Assembly (NCBI RefSeq): GCF_018780565.1
Contig: NZ_JADMJN010000011.1
Location: forward strand, 62,001-126,000
Direction of reading: 5' to 3'
Source: Rhodoferax sp.
Lineage (GTDB): Bacteria > Pseudomonadota > Gammaproteobacteria > Burkholderiales > Burkholderiaceae_C
Length of the DNA: 64,000 bases
Part shown: positions 8,993-16,931 of the stretch, piece by piece
How positions within the stretch are numbered: position 1 is the stretch's first letter
How the letters are laid out: each line of letters opens with the position of its first letter
Notes under the pieces: generated by a model
The model's input: only the letters and a program-made list of their open reading frames with translations
Databases searched by the model: none
What the model was told of the DNA's origin: nothing
Translations under genes and position numbers: made by a program

Positions 8993-10180
8993 TCAGGACA
9001 CGCGTTCGAAAATGGCGGCGATACCCTGACCGCCACCGATGCACATGGTGACCAGTGCGTAGCGACCACCAATGCGCTCCAGTTCGTACAGTGCTTTGAC
9101 CGTGATCAGTGCACCGGTTGCTCCAATGGGGTGACCCAGAGAAATGCCGGAGCCATTGGGGTTGACCTTGGCGGGATCCAATCCCAGATCGCGGGTGACA
9201 GCGCAAGCCTGCGCGGCAAAGGCTTCATTGGCTTCAATGACGTCCAGGTCATTCACGGTCAGGCCGGCCTTTTTCAATGCCATCTGGGTGGCAGGCACCG
9301 GTCCAATGCCCATGTATTTGGGGTCCACACCGGCGTGGGCATAGGCCACCAGCCGGGCCATGGGCTTGAGCCCCCGCTTTTCTGCGGCGCTGCGCTCCAT
9401 CAGGACAACTGCTGCAGCGGCGTCATTGATGCCGGACGCATTGCCTGCTGTGACCGTACCGTTCTCCTTGGCAAACACAGGTTTGAGCTTGGCCAGGTCT
9501 TCCATGGCGCAGTTGGGGCGGAAATGCTCGTCGACTTCGTAGGCCACATCCCCTTTTTTGCTCTTGAGCATGACGGGCATGATCTGGCTCTTGAAATGGC
9601 CAGCCTGGGTGGCGCGTTGCGCGCGGTTATGGCTCTCGACGGCCAGTTTGTCCTGATCTTCGCGGGTAATGCCCCATTTGGCCGCGATGTTCTCGGCTGT
9701 CACACCCATGTGGATGGTGTGAAAAGGGTCGTGCAGTGCCCCCATCATCATGTCGACCATTTTGGTGTCACCCATGCGGGCACCCCAGCGCATATTCAGG
9801 CTCGCAAAGGGAGCGCGGCTCATGTTTTCTGCGCCACCACCAATGGCAACGTCGGTGTCACCCAGCAAGATGGACTGACTGGCCGAGACAATAGCTTGCA
9901 GGCCCGAACCGCACAACCGGTTGACATTGAAGGCGGGCGTGCCTTCCGCGCAGCCGCCGTTGATGGCGGCAACGCGTGACAGGTACATGTCTTTGGGCTC
10001 GGTGTTGACGACGTGGCCAAACACCACATGCCCGACGTCGGCGCCCTGGACATTGGCGCGCTTGAGCGATTCACGGACCACTTGTGCAGCCAATTCGGTC
10101 GGGGCAATATCCTTCAAGCTACCGCCAAAGGTACCAATTGCAGTGCGCACAGCACTGACCACAACAACTTCACGGCTCAT
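8993..10180 (-). CDS. bktB: Beta-ketothiolase BktB (acetyl-CoA C-acyltransferase)
   Basis: Thiolase of 395 residues that reversibly condenses acetyl-CoA with acetyl- or propionyl-CoA to 3-ketoacyl-CoA, feeding polyhydroxyalkanoate synthesis or running in beta-oxidation. The catalytic residues are visible: nucleophile Cys90 in NRLCGSG, His350 in LGHPIGATGA and Cys380 in MCIGGGQG, with EANEAFAAQ before them. Similarity to Ralstonia BktB as I recall it is high along the whole length, including MSREVVVVSAVRTAIGTFGG. The preceding bases GGAGACCCC hold the ribosome site. It lies 25 bases upstream of narX on the same strand, an odd neighbour for a nitrate sensor. Choice of BktB over PhaA is a family judgement. 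Confidence 0.9.
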   Translation of the reverse strand: MSREVVVVSAVRTAIGTFGGSLKDIAPTELAAQVVRESLKRANVQGADVGHVVFGHVVNTEPKDMYLSRVAAINGGCAEGTPAFNVNRLCGSGLQAIVSASQSILLGDTDVAIGGGAENMSRAPFASLNMRWGARMGDTKMVDMMMGALHDPFHTIHMGVTAENIAAKWGITREDQDKLAVESHNRAQRATQAGHFKSQIMPVMLKSKKGDVAYEVDEHFRPNCAMEDLAKLKPVFAKENGTVTAGNASGINDAAAAVVLMERSAAEKRGLKPMARLVAYAHAGVDPKYMGIGPVPATQMALKKAGLTVNDLDVIEANEAFAAQACAVTRDLGLDPAKVNPNGSGISLGHPIGATGALITVKALYELERIGGRYALVTMCIGGGQGIAAIFERVS

Positions 10181-10225
10181 GGGGGTCTCCTGAAATGAGA
10201 AAAGGGTAAAAAATGTTCACAGCCG

Positions 10226-10251
10226 GCGTCCGGATGGACGCTGACGGTCAG
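10226..10251. other. Small hairpin and adjoining palindrome upstream of bktB
   Basis: GCGTCC-GGAT-GGACGC (10226-10241) is a 6-base stem with a 4-base loop, joined directly to the palindrome CTGAC-G-GTCAG (10241-10251). They lie between the end of the SDR gene and the bktB start on the minus strand. There is no T-run immediately after the stem, so it is not a clear intrinsic terminator. A terminator with a distant T-run or an operator for bktB are both possible. Confidence 0.3.
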
Positions 10252-10331
10252 TTGCTGATTTTATTGGAATCCGGATTTCGGTTCATTTTGCGCTTCTTGT
10301 CTGTCACAGCCTCGGGCTTCATCCGAATGGC

Positions 10332-11087
10332 TCAGTCGCGGATGTCGGCAATTGGATCGTGGCCAAAATCCGGGCGCTTCAAATATGCCAGTATCTGGGT
10401 TGCCGCATCGGCTGGCGACGTGAGTCGGCCGCTCGACTTGAGGTCGACAAAGTTTTTTCGATCCGGAAAAGCCGACGCGTCCGCATTGCGAAGCTGCACT
10501 TGCATGTCGGTGTCGATCACACCGGGCGCCAGTGAGCAGACTTTGGCGCCGTTGGGGTTGAGTGCCTCATCCAGTGCCATGCACCGCGTGAAATGGTCCA
10601 TGCCTGCCTTGGCGGCGCAATAACCCGACTGTGAAGCCAGTGGCCGGCGCCCCAGCCCCGATGAAATATTGAGTATTTTTCGGGGTATGTTCCATGCCTG
10701 CGTTGCATGCAGAAACGCGGCACTGAGCAACAGCGGGGCTTCCAGGCCCACCCGCAGCGCGCGCGCCAGATCGACCGGGTCCGAGTCGCTCAGCGGTGCG
10801 ACTTTGGGGATGACGCCTGCGTTATTGATCAATGTCGCACTTGCAAAGGAACCAGTCTTGCGACTTTGGAGCCACTGCGTCAGCATGGCTGCGGTTTCAA
10901 CGCTGTGTTCCAGGTCCATGGGCCATTGCTCCAGCTTGCTGCCCAGCTTTTCTGACAGGGAGGTGAGTGCCCCATTGGTGTTGCGCGAAATGCAAAGCAG
11001 AAAGTTGTCGCTGCAGAGTAGCTGCTCCGCCATGGCGAGCCCCATGCCACGGGATGCGCCGGTCAAGATGAAGAGGTGTTGGCTCAT
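10332..11087 (-). CDS. Short-chain dehydrogenase/reductase (sepiapterin/benzil reductase-like)
   Basis: Classical SDR of 251 residues with an NAD(P)-binding motif TGASRGMG (residues 9-16), a conserved NNAG at 88-91, catalytic Ser142/143, Tyr156 and Lys160 (YCAAK), and a C-terminal substrate loop. An Arg after the glycine motif, at residue 35 (CISRNT), suggests NADPH preference. It is closest in my judgement to the YueD/sepiapterin reductase group that reduces aromatic ketones, but substrate cannot be read from the sequence. It starts 21 bases after the end of the RluA-family gene on the same strand and may share its transcript with that and the hybrid kinase. Confidence 0.8.
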   Translation of the reverse strand: MSQHLFILTGASRGMGLAMAEQLLCSDNFLLCISRNTNGALTSLSEKLGSKLEQWPMDLEHSVETAAMLTQWLQSRKTGSFASATLINNAGVIPKVAPLSDSDPVDLARALRVGLEAPLLLSAAFLHATQAWNIPRKILNISSGLGRRPLASQSGYCAAKAGMDHFTRCMALDEALNPNGAKVCSLAPGVIDTDMQVQLRNADASAFPDRKNFVDLKSSGRLTSPADAATQILAYLKRPDFGHDPIADIRD

Positions 11088-11108
11088 GATGAAGTGCTCG
11101 CGATGTTG

Positions 11109-11756
11109 TCAAAAGGGTTCAGGGCTGGCAAAGCGCATGGATTGCGCGCTTGCCGGATGGGGGAGTTCAAGTGAACATGCATGCAGCAGCAAGCGGCCTG
11201 CCATGGCCTGAACGCGCGGGTTGCCGTAGAGCGCATCCCCGACGATAGCGTGCCCCAGTGCCAGCAGATGCACCCGCAACTGGTGGGATCGGCCCGTCAC
11301 GGGTTCCAATTCAACGCGGGTGGTGTCGGTATGGCCGTCGTGCGACAGAACACGCCAGCGGGTCATGCTCGGGCTGCCGCGTTGCTGATCGATGATGCGA
11401 AGAGGGCGGTTGGGCCAGTCCACGATGATGGGCAGGTCAATCAGGCCCCAGGGTTGCGGTGGTGATGGCAGATGCCCGTCAACGATGGCGATGTAGCGTT
11501 TGTTGACGGTGCGACTGGCAAAGGCATGATTCAGTGCGCGTTGGGCGATGGCGCCGCGGGCCATAACCAGCAAGCCGGAAGTTGCCATGTCGAGCCGATG
11601 CACCACCAGGGCATCGGGGTACAGTTGCTGTGCCCGCACACTCAGACAGTCTTGCTTGTCTGCGCCGCGTCCGGGCACCGAGAGCAGGCCGGACGGCTTG
11701 TCCAGCACCAGCATGGACGCGTCGGCGTAAAGCACTGCAATATCAGCAGTTGGCAT
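11109..11756 (-). CDS. RNA pseudouridine synthase, RluA family
   Basis: Protein of 215 residues that isomerises uridine to pseudouridine in rRNA or tRNA. It shows the family motif HRLDMATSG with catalytic Asp56, the N-terminal VLDKPSGLLSVPG, and the C-terminal GRSHQLRVHLLALGHAIVGDALYG. It lacks an S4 domain and is short, like E. coli RluA, which acts on 23S U746 and tRNA U32; that target is likely but not proven. Its start overlaps the end of the upstream hybrid kinase gene by 14 bases, suggesting translational coupling. Confidence 0.88.
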   Translation of the reverse strand: MPTADIAVLYADASMLVLDKPSGLLSVPGRGADKQDCLSVRAQQLYPDALVVHRLDMATSGLLVMARGAIAQRALNHAFASRTVNKRYIAIVDGHLPSPPQPWGLIDLPIIVDWPNRPLRIIDQQRGSPSMTRWRVLSHDGHTDTTRVELEPVTGRSHQLRVHLLALGHAIVGDALYGNPRVQAMAGRLLLHACSLELPHPASAQSMRFASPEPF

Positions 11757-13899
11757 CGTTGACCTGAATCAGCCGCTGCACGGTTTCAACCAGTTCGTCA
11801 ACATCATTGGGCTTGTGGATCAGTGCATGCGCGCCTTCGGCCAAGGCGCTGGCTTCGATTTCAGGGGTCACATAGCCGGAAGCCAATGCCACGGGGAGTT
11901 CGGGGCGGATCAATCGGGCTTCCTTCAAGAGGTCCAAGCCGCAGTACCCAGGCATGTTGTAGTCGGTTACCAGCAGGTCAAAGTCCTTTGGATTTGCGCG
12001 CAAGGCTTCGGCCGCCAAACGCGGATCTGTGAAAGTGCTGACCGCAAAACCCTTGCGGGTAAGTGCACGATCGACCAGAAAGACCAGCGCTTCGTCATCG
12101 TCGACATACATGACGTGTTTCCCCATTCCCTGGACCGCCTTGGGTTTGGGAGGCTCGACCATCACCGGTACTGCTGCAGCGTTGGCCACCGGAAAATACA
12201 GGGTGAACAAACTGCCGCTGTCGGTTGTGCTCTGTACGTCTACCGTGCCCAGGTGGGTGCGCATGATGCCGTGCACGACAGCCAGACCCAGTCCCGTTCC
12301 CTGACCAACGGGTTTGGTGGTGAAGAAGGGTTCAAAAATGCGCTGCAAGGTATCCGGGTCGATTCCGCTACCCGTGTCTCGTACCGCCAAACTGACGTGG
12401 GGGCCTCTTGCGCCACCCCGGCGCTCGGCCTGCGGTGCTTCATTGTGGAGCTTGTAGCCAAGTTCAATGTTCACCGAGCCACGCTTTGCGCCAATGGCCT
12501 GTATGGCGTTGGTACACAGATTGAGCAGCGCCTGTTCAACCTGTGTGGCATCGGCAAGGACTGCCGGTGTCTCCGGGTCGATGGTGACCTGCATTTCCAC
12601 GGTGGGTGGCAAAGCCACTTTCAACAAGCGGACGGTTTCCTGCACAACATCGGCCAATTGGATCGGGACTCGCTTGGGCGACTCGTTTCGACTGAATGTG
12701 AGAATTTGCCGAACGAGATCGCGTGCCCTGCGGCCCGCCTTGTCGATCTCGTTGAGACTGATCAGGGCGGGGGATGCTTTCCCTGCATCCTGCTTGGCGA
12801 GTTCGACGTTGCCAAGAATTGCGCCAATGATGTTGTTGAAGTCGTGAGCAATGCCGCCGGCCATGGTGCCCACGGCCTGCATCTTGTGGGATTCCCGTAA
12901 TTGGGACTCCAGCATGTTGCGATGCGCCTCGATCTTTTTCCGCGCGGTGAGGTCACGGGCAAAAATGGTTGTTGTGTCGCCATCCGGGTGGCGCTCAAAA
13001 GACACGCTGGCTTCAATGGCGATGCTCTTGCCCGCCGAAGTGAGTCCTGTCAATTCGCCCAGCTGGGCATGTGTGGTGAACTGGGCGTAGCTCAGTGTTT
13101 GAACCACATCCGGCAGAAAGCGTGAGAGCGGACATCCGAGTGCCTGTAGGGTAGGACACTGAAACAGCGCTGCTGCCGTCGGGTTGAAGATGGTGATGAG
13201 ATGATGCTGGTCAACGCAAACAATCGCGTCGAGTGAAGAATTGATGATGGAAGCCAGCCGGTCTTTGCTCTGCTGTAACTCTTCATTGCGCTCCTGCAAA
13301 GCCGCGGCGCTGGCCTGCAAGGCTTGCCGTTCAGTCAGCAAGGGTCCCTGGTCAATGATGGCGCAGATGAAATGCGCCAACTCGTCTTGCGAGTTCTCAA
13401 TCCGCGCGATGTGCAGGTCTCCCGTAAAGACACCACTGGATCCACAAGAAAAAATGACTTCGCTGGTTTCACTGGTCCCCGTATCTTTGGCACTGGAGAA
13501 GGCCTGTGCCACTTTATCGACATGGTCATCGCTGACCAGGGGCAACAAGAAGTTGAGCGGAGGATCATGTTCCAGGGGGCGGAAAAGCCGCAAAGCCATG
13601 GCATTGCTTTCCAGCACCAGACCATTTTCGTCCACCACCATCAGCGCCAGAGGGACATTGGAAAACAGGGTCAAAAACCGTTCCGAGGCGCCTTCCGCCG
13701 CGGATTGGCTGTAGCGCAAGGCCTGATTCTGTATTTCCAACTCGGCTTGGTAGTTGCGCAGGTCTTCCACCATCTGGGGGAGCGAATACCCCTCCGCAAG
13801 AATATCCTGCCGGCTGGTACCCGTGCCAAGCCGACCCGTTCGTGCCGAAGGCGACAGGCGGGCCTTTTTGCCCCTGGTAAGACTGCTTTTCGGTGCCAT
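11743..13899 (-). CDS. Hybrid histidine kinase with PAS domains and C-terminal receiver
   Basis: Soluble-looking sensor of 718 residues without clear membrane segments. Order: basic N-terminus and a short coiled coil (about 45-75), a PAS domain (about 75-185), a coiled coil, a second PAS domain (about 215-330, SSLDAIVCVDQHHLITIFN), HisKA with phospho-His in GGIAHDFNN, HATPase with GSGIDPDTLQRIFEPFFTTK and GTGLGLAVVHGI, then a receiver (YVDDDEALVFL, acceptor Asp in LLVTDYNMPG). No output domain is present, so phosphate must pass to another protein. The linked genes (RluA family, SDR) give no hint of the signal. The stimulus is unknown. Confidence 0.88.
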   Translation of the reverse strand: MAPKSSLTRGKKARLSPSARTGRLGTGTSRQDILAEGYSLPQMVEDLRNYQAELEIQNQALRYSQSAAEGASERFLTLFSNVPLALMVVDENGLVLESNAMALRLFRPLEHDPPLNFLLPLVSDDHVDKVAQAFSSAKDTGTSETSEVIFSCGSSGVFTGDLHIARIENSQDELAHFICAIIDQGPLLTERQALQASAAALQERNEELQQSKDRLASIINSSLDAIVCVDQHHLITIFNPTAAALFQCPTLQALGCPLSRFLPDVVQTLSYAQFTTHAQLGELTGLTSAGKSIAIEASVSFERHPDGDTTTIFARDLTARKKIEAHRNMLESQLRESHKMQAVGTMAGGIAHDFNNIIGAILGNVELAKQDAGKASPALISLNEIDKAGRRARDLVRQILTFSRNESPKRVPIQLADVVQETVRLLKVALPPTVEMQVTIDPETPAVLADATQVEQALLNLCTNAIQAIGAKRGSVNIELGYKLHNEAPQAERRGGARGPHVSLAVRDTGSGIDPDTLQRIFEPFFTTKPVGQGTGLGLAVVHGIMRTHLGTVDVQSTTDSGSLFTLYFPVANAAAVPVMVEPPKPKAVQGMGKHVMYVDDDEALVFLVDRALTRKGFAVSTFTDPRLAAEALRANPKDFDLLVTDYNMPGYCGLDLLKEARLIRPELPVALASGYVTPEIEASALAEGAHALIHKPNDVDELVETVQRLIQVNDANC

Positions 13900-13957
13900 T
13901 GTTTCTGCGGTTTACCTCAAGCAGATTGAATCACTTGCCCGATTCTGCCCGGGTCGA

Positions 13958-14110
13958 TCAGCCGCGACTCGGCGCGTTCTTCAGTTTGCCCCGTACCGGT
14001 ACCACCGTCGTGATGGTAGGGCGTACGGCGTCCGGGGACACGGGTTTGGGCGGCGCAGTGTCCTTTTTCGGTTTCTTGACCATCTTGTTGCTTTGCTGAC
14101 CTTTTGCCAT
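13958..14110 (-). CDS. Small basic Lys/Pro-rich protein (50 residues)
   Basis: A 50-residue reading frame from an ATG preceded by AGGAGCAGGAA. The product opens MAKGQQSNKMVKKPKKDT and continues PPKPVSPDAVRP to a basic end, GKLKNAPSRG. Roughly a fifth of the residues are Lys or Arg, with many Pro, and no hydrophobic core, so it should be disordered and nucleic-acid or ribosome associated at a guess. I recall similar very short proteins in related genomes but cannot verify. It sits between the hybrid kinase (58 bases downstream) and the five-haem cytochrome. A longer frame on the same strand (13917-14192) is of different, less credible composition. Function unknown. Confidence 0.6.
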   Translation of the reverse strand: MAKGQQSNKMVKKPKKDTAPPKPVSPDAVRPTITTVVPVRGKLKNAPSRG

Positions 14111-14234
14111 TTCCTGCTCCTGGGTTAAGTGCCCCGCTATTCGAATTGAAGCTGGGGCATTTGATTATCCTCGCACATTGGTGGAGTTGCATCCAGAGTC
14201 TTCGCCCCTACGTGGTCGACCAGAGTCAGGGTGA

Positions 14235-16166
14235 CTAGGGTTGGGTCCGCGCTCGATTGACGTCGAGCTCGGTGATCTTGGGTGCATGGTTGCCCCAGGA
14301 ACTGCGGACGTAGGTTAGGAGAGTTGCCAGATCCGGATCGCTCAATTGCAGCACAAAGGGCGGCATTCCATAGGGGCGAGGGTTGCCCGCTGTGGCTGGG
14401 GCAAAGCCACCGTGTAAAACGATCTGGACCAGGTTGGACGGGTTGGCCATTGTGACGGTTCGGTTGTTGCGCAGGGGTGGGTAGGCGTCGCGGACGCCGT
14501 CTCCCTGGTTGCCGTGACATTGGGCGCAATGATTTTCGTACAGCTTGGCCCCTTTGCCGGGCACAGCCGTGCTGGTTCCGGCTGGACCGGTCCGTGCTTC
14601 TGTGGACGCTGGACTTGAACGCAAATCTGCTGCCGTTGGAGCCAAGGACTTCAGAAAGACCGACATGGCCATCAAGTCGTTTGCCGACATGAATTGTGTG
14701 CTGTTCAGAACAACTTCAGCCATGGGGCCGTTGGCCAAGCCGTGGGATGAGGTTCCCGTCTTGAGGAGCGCGACGATGTCTTGCGATGTCCAATCTGCCA
14801 CGCCCGCCTCAAGACCGGACTTCAGCGATGGTGCATACCAGTTTTGCATCGGGAGCATGCCGCCATCCAGATCAAGTTTTTCCTGGCTGGCACCGAGCGT
14901 GTTTCGAGGGGTGTGGCAGGCGCCGCAATGCCCCAGACCGTTCACCAGATAGGCGCCACGGTTCCAGTCGGCGGTTTGACTTGCATTGGCCCGGTAAACG
15001 CCGGGCGAAAAATAGATCGCACGCCAGACGGCCAGCGCAGCTTGCGTGCTGTACGGCCAGCGCAATGCATGGACGGCGTTGGCTTGCTTGGTGGGGGCAA
15101 CAGTTTTCAGATAGGCGTAAAGGGCGTCCGAGTCTGCCCGTGTGATCTGGGTGAAGCTGGTGTACGGGAACGCCGGATAAAGCAAACGCCCATCTCGGGA
15201 GCGGCCGTTATGCATGGCCTCCCAGAACTCGCTAGACGACCATGCGCCTATGCCAGTTGTTTTGTCAGAAGTCAGGTTGCTGGAAAAAACGGTACCAAAC
15301 GGCGTGGCGATGCCGCGTCCACCGCCGTAAGGCGGACCGCCGGGCACGGTATGGCACGCCTGGCAATTACCAGCCCGGGCCAGATAGGCACCTTGTGTGA
15401 CCAGGTCCGATGCTGGCCCGGACGGGCTTGCCACAATGGGCCCGCTTGCAATTGGCAGATCGACGCTGCCACAGCTGATTCGCTGGGCATTCAAGCGTAG
15501 GGGGGGCAGGGCTGATAGGGGCTTGGCATTCGCCGGTACCGGCTGAGACGCCAGCCAATGGGCCACAGAGGCTACGTCCTGGTCGCTCAGCTGATCCGCA
15601 ATGTGTGCCATGCAATCCGGGGCTGCAGCACGACGCTGGCGCGTCTGCCATCCACCGAGCTGTGCATTCAGGTAATCCCGCGGCAGGCCCAGCAGGCCCG
15701 GAATATTCGGGGCCACACCTGTCAATGCCTCGCCATGGCACTGAACGCAGGCGGGTATCTTCTTGACAGTATCGCCCTGCGTCACCAGTATCCGGCCACG
15801 CGCCAGTACCTGTTGCGCTGCCGTGGTGGGCTCCGGCGCAGGGTAGGGCAAATCCAGCATGGAAAAATATTGGGCAATTTCCATCAGGTAGGCGTCTGAA
15901 AGCGGCTCAACCAGACTGGCCATCAGGCCGTAATGACGCCTGCCATCCCGAAAATTGAGCAGCTGGTTGTAAAGATAGCCCGCAGGCTTTCCCGCCAGTC
16001 GCGGGTAGTAGCCATCAGGGCCTGCACGCCCCTGCTTGCCGTGACAGGCTGTGCAGGCCAGCGTGCGTTGAGCCATGGAGTCCTCGAACGCAGGGGGGGA
16101 TGCCGCGTGAAGGCTTGGCCAGGCAAACAAACCGAGAATCAGGGCAATCGAGAAAAGGCGACGCAT
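14235..16166 (-). CDS. Exported five-haem cytochrome c (c4-like plus alcohol-dehydrogenase-type cytochrome fusion)
   Basis: Periplasmic cytochrome of 643 residues with a cleavable signal (about 1-22, ending LHAAS) and five CxxCH haem sites at Cys38, Cys140, Cys268, Cys414 and Cys547. The first two form a di-haem cytochrome c4-like unit (about 25-215). The last three match the tri-haem cytochrome subunit of membrane alcohol/aldehyde dehydrogenases (about 255-630), with TPFGTVFSSNLTSD and ATPFG-type motifs. No quinoprotein or molybdenum dehydrogenase gene is next to it, so the electron donor is unknown. Met residues that could be axial ligands are present near the ends of each unit. It probably relays electrons to a terminal oxidase or other reductase. 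The fusion itself is read directly from one open frame. Confidence 0.88.
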   Translation of the reverse strand: MRRLFSIALILGLFAWPSLHAASPPAFEDSMAQRTLACTACHGKQGRAGPDGYYPRLAGKPAGYLYNQLLNFRDGRRHYGLMASLVEPLSDAYLMEIAQYFSMLDLPYPAPEPTTAAQQVLARGRILVTQGDTVKKIPACVQCHGEALTGVAPNIPGLLGLPRDYLNAQLGGWQTRQRRAAAPDCMAHIADQLSDQDVASVAHWLASQPVPANAKPLSALPPLRLNAQRISCGSVDLPIASGPIVASPSGPASDLVTQGAYLARAGNCQACHTVPGGPPYGGGRGIATPFGTVFSSNLTSDKTTGIGAWSSSEFWEAMHNGRSRDGRLLYPAFPYTSFTQITRADSDALYAYLKTVAPTKQANAVHALRWPYSTQAALAVWRAIYFSPGVYRANASQTADWNRGAYLVNGLGHCGACHTPRNTLGASQEKLDLDGGMLPMQNWYAPSLKSGLEAGVADWTSQDIVALLKTGTSSHGLANGPMAEVVLNSTQFMSANDLMAMSVFLKSLAPTAADLRSSPASTEARTGPAGTSTAVPGKGAKLYENHCAQCHGNQGDGVRDAYPPLRNNRTVTMANPSNLVQIVLHGGFAPATAGNPRPYGMPPFVLQLSDPDLATLLTYVRSSWGNHAPKITELDVNRARTQP

Positions 16167-16255
16167 GGGGGGTGGATGCTAAGTGGCAAGAATCGCTCAT
16201 TTTCCCAGAAAATTGGCGAAAAATGATCTGTAGCCCACGTAAATAAAGCATATTT

Positions 16256-16274
16256 AGCTATTAAATTTATAGCT
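16256..16274. repeat. Short palindrome GCTAY-N7-RTAGC, copy 1 (intergenic)
   Basis: AGCTATTAAATTTATAGCT has 6-base arms (AGCTAT/ATAGCT) and a 7-base AT loop. It lies in the AT-rich gap between the five-haem cytochrome and the GNAT gene, about 115 bases before the latter. Copies with the same 5-base core arms and 7-base spacing occur at 20066, 22593 and 33896. Confidence 0.6.
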
Positions 16275-16387
16275 TATTAGATCTTGAATAGGATCGTGCA
16301 ACGCGGTTCCGGCTGCGGTGCTCGACCAATTGAGGCGACAATCCAACTCCAATTTTTATTATTCGCTTGGTACGCCAGGCTATCTTC

Positions 16388-16915
16388 ATGTCCAGTATGT
16401 CCAATTTTGAGGTTCGGCCCGCAACTCTGCGCGATGCCAAAGTCATTGCCGAAATTTATGCGAGCTCAAGCCAGGCCGCTTTCAAGGCTCTTTTTCCAGG
16501 TGAGCAATTGCCTGCCGTTTCCGCCGACAAAGGCGTCGCCTATTGGCGTGATGCGATTGAATACGCCGAGCCCCAGGTTCACGTGGCCGTTGACGGGGAT
16601 CAAATTGTGGGCTTCGTGGGTTTCGACCGTTCGCGCGACAAGGGAACCCCCAACACCATGGGCGAAATATGGGCGATTTATGCGGCAAGCTCCCACTGGG
16701 GCAAGGGTGTTGGCCTGGCATTGTGGGATGCCGCCCGTGAAGGCTTGATCGAGGAAGGCTGCACCAATGTGACCCTGTGGATCCCTTTGGGCAACGAGAG
16801 GGCTCTGCGCTTCCATGATCTGGCAGGTTTCAAACGCGAAATGACCAGCATCAAGACTGTCCCGGTGGGCTCAGTCAAGATCGAGGAAATCCGGCTGAAA
16901 CGGGCCTTGAACTGA
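16388..16915 (+). CDS. GNAT family N-acetyltransferase
   Basis: Protein of 175 residues with a GCN5-type acetyltransferase fold: N-terminal VRPATLRDAKVIAEIY, central beta strand with HVAVDGDQIVGFVGF, and the acetyl-CoA pyrophosphate loop (SSHWGKGVGLALWDAA, of the form Q/RxxGxG/A) at about 102-117, followed by LWIPLGNERALRFHDLAGFK. It transfers acetyl from acetyl-CoA to a small molecule or protein amine; the acceptor is unknown. The first ATG (16388) is taken; a second ATG three codons on (16397) is equally good, and the ribosome site is weak for both. It diverges from the cytochrome gene and ends 16 bases before the convergent KAS III-like gene. Confidence 0.85.
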   Translation: MSSMSNFEVRPATLRDAKVIAEIYASSSQAAFKALFPGEQLPAVSADKGVAYWRDAIEYAEPQVHVAVDGDQIVGFVGFDRSRDKGTPNTMGEIWAIYAASSHWGKGVGLALWDAAREGLIEEGCTNVTLWIPLGNERALRFHDLAGFKREMTSIKTVPVGSVKIEEIRLKRALN

Positions 16916-16931
16916 CCTTGCGGCTGCGCGG

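Noticed and set aside
13917..14192. A 91-residue minus-strand frame containing the small-gene region
   Set aside because: The 50-residue frame in another register has a strong ribosome site and a coherent basic sequence; the longer one has mixed low-complexity codons and no support.
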